From positions 124,001-188,000 of the forward strand of contig JBBQFQ010000002.1 in assembly GCA_038322235.1 (NCBI GenBank): a stretch of 64,000 nt of DNA. The letters run 5' to 3'. Positions 15,201 through 22,082 of the stretch are shown here, in pieces. Source of the DNA: SZAS-18 sp038322235. GTDB taxonomy: Bacteria; Verrucomicrobiota; Verrucomicrobiia; Chthoniobacterales; SZAS-18. The notes under the pieces are model-generated. The model was not told the origin of the DNA. It saw only the letters and a list, made by a program, of their open reading frames with translations, and searched no databases. The position numbers and the translations under genes were made by a program. Numbering within the stretch: position 1 is the first letter of the stretch; every line of letters starts with the position of its first letter.

Positions 15201-17057
15201 TCAGCGAGCCTGCGAGCGCGCTTCGCGGATGGCCTTCCGCTCCTCCGGCAACAGTCGGGATGCTTCCGCGAGCGCGAAAGACTCCTCCGCCAGCTGCGGC
15301 TGGCCATTCGCGACGAGACAGATGCCGTAGTAGGCCGCCACCGCCGGACGGCGGCGCTCCGCTTCCGGCAGCTTTCGCAAAACGGCGAGCGCTTCGTCCG
15401 AGCGTCCCAGCAGATGCAGGGAATACGCGTAGGTGGACTGGATCATCGCGTCCGCGGGATGCGCTTTAGCCAGGTCCTCCGCGAGGCGGTGCGCCTGCCC
15501 CAGATTTTCCACGAGGAGCAGCGAAGTTGCCGCGAGATCGTTCAGCGTCATCGGATCCGCGTCTCCCAGCGCCCGGCGTTCGCGAGCGACGCGGTTCAGT
15601 CCGCGCGTGTTACCGGAGGAGACGTAAAACTTCTCCAGCACCGGCAGGACCCAGCGCTCCTTGGGGGAATCAGCGAAGACGGTCCAGAGCGTTTCCTCGA
15701 GTTCGGCGTTCCATTTCCAGCTCGCCAGAAGCTTGACCAGAGTCGCCCGCGCAAAAACCGAGCGCGCGACCTCCAGGGAACGCCGCCAGAAGATCTTCGA
15801 CCCGTCATCCCGCCCGAGTTCGCGCGCGGCCCTCGCCTGATAGGCGAAACGGAGGAAGTCACTGCCCCGCCAGTCTTGCGTGCGCGTGGTCGCGGCGAGC
15901 GCATTCCAATCGCGGGCGACCAGCAGGGCATCCGCGACGGTGATCGCCACCGGCGGCCGCACCCGGAGGGAATCGGGCAGACTCTTCAACCAGCGGAGGG
16001 TATCCGTCCCGTGCTCCCGGGTAAACATCCACGAGCCGAGAGCAACGATGCGGCCGGCGTCATCGCCGGCGGTCTTCTGCGCCGCCCGCAAGCGCGGCAC
16101 CAGCGACGCGTCCGAAGCCGCGCTCAGGACGTCGAGTTCCAGCAGGATGTCGTCAAACTCGGCGGGATCGCGGCCCGCGAGCTCACCTGCGAGGCGCGCG
16201 GCCTCAGAAAAATTTCGCCGAGCGAGCGCATCGATCGCGAGCGTCCGGAGGGCGGGGCGGGCGAAGGCGGGCTTTCCCGCCAGGGCCGTCAACCGGGCGC
16301 GCGCGGCGGCGACGAGCGCCTCGTCGCTGGAGCGCAGCTCGATCCCGGCCAGGTTCAGCGCGGCGAGTTCGTCCCCCGGAGCGCGGGCGACCCATTGCCG
16401 CGTCGCGTCTTCGAGACCGCGGGCATCGCCGCGCGCCAGCGCCTGGGCGGAAAGAACTTCAGAATACGCGGCCTTCGTCCGCTCCGCTGCCGGGATCCGC
16501 TGAATGACCGCCTCCGCGACCGTCAGCTCGCCATGCCGGATGGCCGCGTGCGCAAAGGACAGCAGCGCGGCCGCGTCGTCCGGCTGCATTTCGCAATAGC
16601 GCGACCACCAGCCGATCGCCTCGGGTGATCCGGCGCGCGACTGAAACTTCGCCATGGCGCGGACCGCCGCCGGCTCGGCGAAGGAGAGCTGCACGGCACT
16701 CCGGGCGAGCGGGAAAGCCGCGGCCCAGTCAGCTCCCGGCAGCAGCACCTCCGCTTGGGCCGCGAGTCGACGGGCTTGGAAAGCTCGCGCCATTCGGGAG
16801 ACGGGTCGGGCCGCGAACCACGCCCCGCCAAGCAGGAGGACGATCAGGACGCCGACGCCCCACCGAAGCCGCCGCCGGCGACGCCGATCCGCCATTTCTT
16901 CGGGTGAGAGCCCGTCTTCCGAAACCAGCCAGCTCGCTGGTTCGACGGCGTTCGCCACCTTTTCGCGCAGATCAAGATTGGCGTCCTGCCTTTCCAACGG
17001 CGCGGAAAGCACCGCAGGAATCCTCCGGCGGGGGGGCGGGCTCGGCGACTCCTTCAA
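15201..17057 (-). CDS. Membrane-anchored TPR-repeat protein
   Basis: The 618-residue protein has a cytoplasmic Pro/Arg-rich N-terminus, a basic stop-transfer-like run RRRRRRLRW and one membrane span at about residues 67-86 (GVGVLIVLLLGGAWFAA). A long alpha-helical region follows, of A/L-rich pairs typical of tetratricopeptide repeats, clearest at the end (MIQSTYAYSLHLLGRSDEALAV and AYYGICLVANGQPQLAEESF, broken here by about 15 residues). The repeats would face the periplasm if the N-in topology holds. No catalytic motif is seen. The position among PEP-CTERM genes suggests a scaffold for envelope or export work, but this is inference. Confidence 0.75.
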   Translation of the reverse strand: MKESPSPPPRRRIPAVLSAPLERQDANLDLREKVANAVEPASWLVSEDGLSPEEMADRRRRRRLRWGVGVLIVLLLGGAWFAARPVSRMARAFQARRLAAQAEVLLPGADWAAAFPLARSAVQLSFAEPAAVRAMAKFQSRAGSPEAIGWWSRYCEMQPDDAAALLSFAHAAIRHGELTVAEAVIQRIPAAERTKAAYSEVLSAQALARGDARGLEDATRQWVARAPGDELAALNLAGIELRSSDEALVAAARARLTALAGKPAFARPALRTLAIDALARRNFSEAARLAGELAGRDPAEFDDILLELDVLSAASDASLVPRLRAAQKTAGDDAGRIVALGSWMFTREHGTDTLRWLKSLPDSLRVRPPVAITVADALLVARDWNALAATTRTQDWRGSDFLRFAYQARAARELGRDDGSKIFWRRSLEVARSVFARATLVKLLASWKWNAELEETLWTVFADSPKERWVLPVLEKFYVSSGNTRGLNRVARERRALGDADPMTLNDLAATSLLLVENLGQAHRLAEDLAKAHPADAMIQSTYAYSLHLLGRSDEALAVLRKLPEAERRRPAVAAYYGICLVANGQPQLAEESFALAEASRLLPEERKAIREARSQAR

Positions 17058-17130
17058 AACGAAAAACGAGTGGCGGAAGTTTTGCCGACGTCAAGGCCGG
17101 GGGTCGCCGCGGATCGACCCGAAAAGAAAA

Positions 17131-17154
17131 AGGCCGCGCGTCTCCGCGCGGCCT
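17131..17154 (-). terminator. Rho-independent terminator of the PEP-CTERM gene at 17177
   Basis: A GC-rich 10-bp stem AGGCCGCGCG / CGCGCGGCCT with a 4-base loop is followed on the minus strand by TTTTTCTTTTC. It begins about 22 bases beyond the stop of the minus-strand gene and separates it from the TPR gene. Confidence 0.85.
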
Positions 17155-17176
17155 AGGAAAGCACGATCGCGTGCGA

Positions 17177-17872
17177 TCAAGCGACTGGCTGGACCGAGAA
17201 GCGCCGACGCTGGCTCCAAACCACCGCTCCGAGGAGGAGGGCAGCCGCGCCGTAAGTCGAAGGCTCCGGAACCACCGTGAAGCTGGCGAAATAGTTCGTG
17301 CCGCCATTGTTGAGGAAGCGATCGCCCAGACTCGTGCTGGCCCGGAAAAAGAGCTCCAACGTGTATTGTTGCGAGCCGAGCCCGCCGAAGCCCGAGGCCG
17401 TGAGCAGATTGACGGCCGCGCCGGGAGTTGACCACTTCTGATCGCCAGGGTTCGTGTAGCTCTGTCCGGAGGCATCCGAGAAAGTCGAGTTAGCGGTGAA
17501 CCCGAGGTTAAAAGCAGTGAAGGAGGGTGCCCCGGGACGATTGCCCACCGGGTAGATCGCATAGAAAAGGTCCGTCGCCGTGACGTTCCCGCCGCCGTTC
17601 TTGAACGTTAAAATCTCGCCGCCGCTAAGCGTCAGGGACTGGAAGTAAATGTTATACGTCCCCAGATCTGGAGCCGTCGCTTCAGACGTGCCGAGGGACG
17701 CGATCGAACCGTTTCCAGTGCCTGGGGCCGCCCGACGCGTGCTGGTGTTATCCAAGCCATTCTGGGTCGTAAACACGTATCCCCCAAAAACGCCCGTAGC
17801 CTGGGCCTGAACCGAACCGGTCGACGCGAGGGAGGCCGCCACAATGGCGAAGAGGGAAAACAGCTTTTTCAT
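17177..17872 (-). CDS. PEP-CTERM sorting-domain secreted protein
   Basis: The 231-residue protein has a signal peptide (MKKLFSLFAIVAASLASTG...QA), a Gly/Thr/Asn/Phe-rich beta-type body and the sorting tail VPEPSTYGAAALLLGAVVW followed by SQRRRF. Nothing in the body resembles an enzyme. It is transcribed alone: a terminator follows at 17131-17154, and a promoter-like pair precedes it at 17899-17927. Like the other proteins of this type here, it depends on an exosortase encoded elsewhere. Confidence 0.9.
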   Translation of the reverse strand: MKKLFSLFAIVAASLASTGSVQAQATGVFGGYVFTTQNGLDNTSTRRAAPGTGNGSIASLGTSEATAPDLGTYNIYFQSLTLSGGEILTFKNGGGNVTATDLFYAIYPVGNRPGAPSFTAFNLGFTANSTFSDASGQSYTNPGDQKWSTPGAAVNLLTASGFGGLGSQQYTLELFFRASTSLGDRFLNNGGTNYFASFTVVPEPSTYGAAALLLGAVVWSQRRRFSVQPVA

Positions 17873-17898
17873 GGAATGAAGGAAAGAAAGACGACCGC

Positions 17899-17927
17899 GT
17901 TGTGCCGCGCAGCGGACGGGTTGTCAA
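17899..17927 (-). promoter_or_regulatory. Possible sigma-70-type promoter for the PEP-CTERM gene
   Basis: On the minus strand a perfect TTGACA (17922-17927) is followed after 17 bases by CACAAC (17899-17904), which matches only three of six -10 positions. It lies 27 bases upstream of the start codon. The -35 match and spacing are good, the -10 is weak. Confidence 0.35.
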
Positions 17928-17952
17928 AGAAATATTCTTTCGCCTCGTCATT

Positions 17953-19266
17953 TCATCCGCGCGGCGCCGGGGATGATCCGAGGTCCGGCGTGCGTCGGGC
18001 CAGGATCACGAGCGGAATGAGAGCGAGCGCAAAACCAAACGGCAGCCAGCTCAGCGCCGAGCCAAAGGCTCCTTCCGGACCGATCCCGGGTCGGGCCGCC
18101 AGGCCGCTGAGCAACCCCGCGAAGAGCAGGCTGAGCGTGCCGTAGCCCAGATTGTAAGCCAATCCGCGAAAGCTGAGGATCGTGGCGCGATCCGCCGAGG
18201 CGACAAGCGCGTTGAGGTAATGCGAAAGGAAGAATCCCAGCGCGTTCATCACGGCACCGAGGAGAAATACAAAAACAACTCCCGCCCACCTCCGCTGGAG
18301 CGTCAGGCCCGTGAGCGCGAGCAGGGTCACCGCGGCGAGCGCGGTGAAATTCCAGCCGATCCCGCGCCGTTCGACCATCCGGCGGGCGATGGCCGGAACG
18401 AAGAGTCCGAAGGCGCCGAAGGCCGCCCCGATGAGTCCGAACGCGGCGACGGGCACGTCAATGAGCCGGTAGTAATTGCTCCCCATCGTCAGGACCAGCC
18501 GCGCGACGCTGTCGTGCAGGAGCCCGGCGACAATCAGAAAGAGCGCGACCGGCGAGCGCAGGATCCAGCCCGCCGCCCGCCGGATGAGGCGCCAAGTCTC
18601 CGCCGCGGAGATGGCACCGCTTCCCGCCAGCGCGGCGGACTCCCGAAAGCCCAGCGTGACGAAGAGGGCAACGACGGCGTGCGCGAGGGTCAGATAGACC
18701 GGGAAGCGCATCGTCGTCCGCGCATCGAAGCTCGTCGTGGAACCCACCCACGTGGCGATCGCATTGGCCGTGTGGGGATCGTAAACGAGGCCACCCGTGA
18801 CCATCGTGAGGATAAATGCCAGCGACTGCCAGCGGGCCGTCCGCTGCAGCACGAGGCTCCACTCGCCCTCCCGCCCCTCCGCGCGGAGCGAGTCGTACAC
18901 CAGCGCTTCATCGGCGCCGCTCGCACTGGCTTCAGCGGCTCCGCTCAGGATCCGGTTCACGAGAAACACGGCGAAGATGAGGGTCGCGTTTCCGAGCGGA
19001 ACCCAGGCGAGCAGGAGCATCTCTCCGACCATGAAAGCGGCCGCGAGCACGAGGAGCCGCTTCCGGCCCCACAGGTCGGCCAGCGCACCGCTCGGGACCT
19101 CGAGCCCGACGATCGCAATCGCCCAGACGAAATTCAGCACGCTCATCTGCTCGAGCGTCAGGCCGTAGTCGAGGAACAGGACGCCGAAGACGGGATAATA
19201 ATAGCGGGCGTTGAACAGCGTCCGAAACCAGACGAAACGGCGGACGTTGGCATCGGCGGCGGACAT
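17953..19266 (-). CDS. Major facilitator superfamily transporter
   Basis: A polytopic membrane protein of about 437 residues with roughly 12 hydrophobic segments and the MFS loop 2-3 signature in GALADLWGRKRLLVL. A central charged loop (about residues 195-225) divides the two six-helix halves. I take ATG 19266 as start, seven residues inside the longest frame, because the MSAADAN start leads straight to helix 1. The N-terminal half, with ANVRRFVWFRTLFNARYYYP, resembles uncharacterised MFS exporters rather than sugar symporters. Substrate unknown. Its start is 30 bases past the hisA stop on the same strand. Confidence 0.85.
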   Translation of the reverse strand: MSAADANVRRFVWFRTLFNARYYYPVFGVLFLDYGLTLEQMSVLNFVWAIAIVGLEVPSGALADLWGRKRLLVLAAAFMVGEMLLLAWVPLGNATLIFAVFLVNRILSGAAEASASGADEALVYDSLRAEGREGEWSLVLQRTARWQSLAFILTMVTGGLVYDPHTANAIATWVGSTTSFDARTTMRFPVYLTLAHAVVALFVTLGFRESAALAGSGAISAAETWRLIRRAAGWILRSPVALFLIVAGLLHDSVARLVLTMGSNYYRLIDVPVAAFGLIGAAFGAFGLFVPAIARRMVERRGIGWNFTALAAVTLLALTGLTLQRRWAGVVFVFLLGAVMNALGFFLSHYLNALVASADRATILSFRGLAYNLGYGTLSLLFAGLLSGLAARPGIGPEGAFGSALSWLPFGFALALIPLVILARRTPDLGSSPAPRG

Positions 19267-19296
19267 GGGCCGCCATCTTGGGACCATCCGGTCCGC

Positions 19297-20022
19297 TCAG
19301 CAATGGGGCCGCGGCGGACGGATTCTGCTCAGGTCGATCGCGCTGTCATAGAGGGCCCGCCCGATGATCGCCCCGTGCAAGCGCGGGCACGCCGCCAGCG
19401 CGGCGACATCCTCCGGGCGCGAGACGCCGCCGCTGGCGATGACCGGCGTCGTCACGGCCGCGATCATGGCGTCGAGCGCCGCGAAGTTCGGTCCGGTCAT
19501 CATGCCATCCGTGGCGATGTCCGTGTAGATGATCGCCCCCACCCCGAGCGCCGCGACATCGCGCGCGAGATCCAGGGCCTGGCGCGAAGAGGACTCCGTC
19601 CAGCCCTTCACCGCCACGAGACCGCCGCGGGCGTCGATGCCGATCGCGATCTTCGCCCCCCCAAACGTTTCAACGGCTTCGCGCACGAACGCGAGGGACT
19701 CCGCGGCGCGGGTGCCGATGACGACCCGGTCCACGCCGAGTTCGAGCGCGCATTCGATGGCCGGCAGCGAACGCATTCCGCCCCCGAGCTGGAGCGGGAT
19801 CGTGATGGCCGCGCGGATCGCGCGGATGGCCTCTTCGTTCGCGCGTTCGCCCGAAAAGGCGGCATCGAGATCGACGACGTGCAGCCAGTCGCCCCCTTCA
19901 TGCTGCCAGCGCGCCGCCCATTCCGCGGGCTGACCGGGGAAGACCGTTTTCTCGTCGCCGAGCCCCTGACGGAGGCGCACGACTTCGCCGGACATCAGGT
20001 CGATCGCAGGGAAAAGGAGCAT
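19297..20022 (-). CDS. hisA: HisA, phosphoribosylformimino-5-aminoimidazole carboxamide ribotide isomerase
   Basis: A (beta-alpha)8 barrel of 241 residues, the family's usual length. It carries the catalytic Asp in PAIDLMSGEVVRL, the LGGGMRS phosphate-binding loop, the second catalytic Asp region in AIGIDARGG, and the C-terminal phosphate loop VIASGGVSRPEDV. It isomerises ProFAR to PRFAR, the fourth step of histidine synthesis, in the cytoplasm. It follows hisH by three bases in a hisB-hisH-hisA cluster; PRFAR is the substrate of the HisH-HisF complex. Confidence 0.95.
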   Translation of the reverse strand: MLLFPAIDLMSGEVVRLRQGLGDEKTVFPGQPAEWAARWQHEGGDWLHVVDLDAAFSGERANEEAIRAIRAAITIPLQLGGGMRSLPAIECALELGVDRVVIGTRAAESLAFVREAVETFGGAKIAIGIDARGGLVAVKGWTESSSRQALDLARDVAALGVGAIIYTDIATDGMMTGPNFAALDAMIAAVTTPVIASGGVSRPEDVAALAACPRLHGAIIGRALYDSAIDLSRIRPPRPHC

Positions 20023-20025
20023 AAA

Positions 20026-20679
20026 TCAGGCGGGTGAAAGGGGCTGATCCGGGGCGGCGGCCACCGGCACTTGGGCGAGGAAATTCCGGAGCAGGCCGAG
20101 GCCCGCCCGCTGGCTTTTCTCCGGATGAAATTGCGTGGCGAGGAGCGGACCAGGCCCGCTCACTGCGGCGGCGAAACGGATCCCATAATCGCACGTCGCG
20201 GCCACCGTGGCGGGATCGGCGGGCTCGGGGTAAAATGAGTGCACGAAGTAGACGTGGGGGTCCGGGCCGAGGTCGTGCCAGAGCGGGTCGGCCGGGTGAA
20301 CCGGCGTGATCCGATTCCAGCCGATCTGCGGAACCTTCAGGAGCGTGGAGTCGAAACGGCGCACGTGACCCCGAAACCGGCCAAAACCCGCGGTCGCCGG
20401 GGATTCCTCGCTGGATTCGAAGAGCAGCTGGTAGCCGAGGCAGATGCCGAGGAACGGCCGCTCGGCGCGCAGCCACGCCGCGATCGGTTCCCACCAGCCC
20501 CGGGCATGCAGGTTCCCGACACAGTCCCCGAACGCTCCCACTCCCGGCAGCACGAGCAAATCCGCGGCTTCGACCTCCGCCGGGGAGGAAGCGACAAGTG
20601 TGGTCGCTCCGACGCGTTCCAGCGCCTTGGCGACGCTGCGCAAATTCCCCGAACCGTAGTCGACGATAGCGGCAAGCAC
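20026..20679 (-). CDS. hisH: HisH, glutamine amidotransferase subunit of IGP synthase
   Basis: From a GTG start at 20679 the protein reads VLAAIVDYGSGNLRSV, the canonical HisH N-terminus; the open frame runs on upstream through non-conserved sequence to 20982, which I reject. The class I glutaminase triad is present: Cys in LGICLGYQLLFES and His/Glu in ATQFHPEKS. Length (217) is typical. It makes ammonia from glutamine for HisF, which turns PRFAR into IGP and AICAR; hisF is not in this window. hisA follows after three bases. Confidence 0.93.
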   Translation of the reverse strand: MLAAIVDYGSGNLRSVAKALERVGATTLVASSPAEVEAADLLVLPGVGAFGDCVGNLHARGWWEPIAAWLRAERPFLGICLGYQLLFESSEESPATAGFGRFRGHVRRFDSTLLKVPQIGWNRITPVHPADPLWHDLGPDPHVYFVHSFYPEPADPATVAATCDYGIRFAAAVSGPGPLLATQFHPEKSQRAGLGLLRNFLAQVPVAAAPDQPLSPA

Positions 20680-20758
20680 GGAAAGAAAAGGATGAGAGAA
20701 AATGAAAAGCGCGGGAGAATCGCCGGAATTCCGAAAGTCGGGGCTCAGCGTTCGACGT

Positions 20759-21370
20759 TCAGATGAGCGTCCCCTTTGTGCTCGGAACGCCGGGGACGCG
20801 CGGATCACAGCGCAGCGCCATTTCGAGCGCGCGGGCGACTCCCTTGAAGATGGATTCGGAGGCGTGATGAAGGTCGCGACTTTCCAGCACCTCACAGTGC
20901 AGCGTGACGCCGCCATGCGTGGTGAACGCGCGCAGAAACTCCTCCACGAGCTGCAGGGGAAAGTGTCCGCCGATCGCCTCATGGACGTGCCGCTGCAGGT
21001 TCGCCGGCAGCGCGTAGCGGAGGAACGGACGACCGCTGAGATCGAGGGCGACGCGACAGAGCGTTTCGTCCATGGGGAGCAGGAAGTGGCCGTAGCGCAC
21101 GAGTCCGTGCTTGTCGCCCAGGGCGCGGGAGAGCGCCTGACCGAGCACGATGCCGGTATCCTCCGCGGTGTGATGCGCGTCGATCTGCGTATCGCCGTCC
21201 GCCGTCACGATCAGATCCGTGAGCGAATGCCGCGCGAAGAGCACAAGCATGTGATCGAAGAAGGGCAGCCCGGTGGCGATCTTCGATTCGCCGCGGCCGT
21301 CGAGCGACCATTCGACGCGGATCCTGGTTTCGGAGGTCTCGCGCGCGATCTCGGCGCGTCTGATGTTCAT
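20759..21370 (-). CDS. hisB: HisB, imidazoleglycerol-phosphate dehydratase
   Basis: The 203-residue protein is the monofunctional dehydratase without the HisN phosphatase part. It has the two manganese-binding motifs FFDHMLVLFARHS and DAHHTAEDTG in the first half and the matching HVHEAIGGHFP and DLHHASESIFKG in the second. It dehydrates IGP to imidazole acetol phosphate. First gene of a hisB-hisH-hisA set. Its stop codon lies inside a short piece of a dispersed GTTCGACGTTC repeat (about 20748-20764), which also occurs near 61800. Confidence 0.95.
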   Translation of the reverse strand: MNIRRAEIARETSETRIRVEWSLDGRGESKIATGLPFFDHMLVLFARHSLTDLIVTADGDTQIDAHHTAEDTGIVLGQALSRALGDKHGLVRYGHFLLPMDETLCRVALDLSGRPFLRYALPANLQRHVHEAIGGHFPLQLVEEFLRAFTTHGGVTLHCEVLESRDLHHASESIFKGVARALEMALRCDPRVPGVPSTKGTLI

Positions 21371-21415
21371 CCCCTCCGATAGCGCAGCCCGAGGAGGGAT
21401 GCCAGCGACGGCCCG

Positions 21416-22045
21416 TCACCCCTCCCGCAGGTTCCCGGTGCGGAATCGTTCCTCGTCGGTCAGCGGCCGAAACTCGATCCCGGCGTAGATCTCCGCGAGC
21501 GGGATCACGATTCCCAGCGAGCGGAGCGCGAGAAATCTCTCCAGTCCGCGCACGAAACTCAATTCCCAGATGCCATCGTCCCGGCGGAAAAACGAACGGA
21601 TCACCGGCAGCCGCTGCGCGACATGAACAATCTCGCGAACGGACAACACCTCCCGATACGCATCGAATTTCTCGCCGAGATCGTATGCCTCCGTGGAGTC
21701 CGAAAGAACCTCCAGGACCACGAGGGGATTCGTCACCGTGTTCGGATTCCCCGCCAACATCTCTCGCGGCCCGCAGACAACGCTCACGTCCGGGTACGCA
21801 AAGACCGGATCTTCCTCCGGCCCGATCCGCAGACGGAGGTTGCTCTCGAACGCCACACAGGGACGTCCCTTCAGGCGCGTCCGGATCTCGCTGCCGAGCG
21901 CGAGGGAGATCTGACTGTGCTCCGGCGTCCCACCCTGCATGGTCCAGAGTTTTCCAGAGCGGTACTCGTGCTTTTCCAGAGCGTCGTCATCGAAACGAAG
22001 GTACTCTTCGGGCGAAAATGCTCCGGATCGAGTGAACTCCTCCAT
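21416..22045 (-). CDS. Uma2-family (DUF820) restriction-endonuclease-like protein
   Basis: A 209-residue PD-(D/E)XK-fold protein with the Uma2 pattern: EYRSGKLWTMQGGTPEHS, the metal-binding Asp in FAYPDVSVV, then LVVLEVLSDSTEAYD, the Lys in GEKFDAYR and EIVHVAQ. Families of Uma2 proteins are very numerous in cyanobacteria and PVC bacteria. Their target is unknown; a nuclease role in mobile DNA or defence is proposed from the fold only. It sits between hisB and the U32 gene with no obvious partner, and ends 45 bases before the hisB start. Confidence 0.85.
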   Translation of the reverse strand: MEEFTRSGAFSPEEYLRFDDDALEKHEYRSGKLWTMQGGTPEHSQISLALGSEIRTRLKGRPCVAFESNLRLRIGPEEDPVFAYPDVSVVCGPREMLAGNPNTVTNPLVVLEVLSDSTEAYDLGEKFDAYREVLSVREIVHVAQRLPVIRSFFRRDDGIWELSFVRGLERFLALRSLGIVIPLAEIYAGIEFRPLTDEERFRTGNLREG

Positions 22046-22082
22046 CGGAGATCATACGGCCCTGACCTCCCGCCGCAAGCGA

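Noticed and set aside
20680..20982. N-terminal extension of hisH
   Set aside because: The 101 extra residues show no conservation and cover the hisB 3' end; VLAAIVDYGSGN at GTG 20679 is the canonical HisH start.
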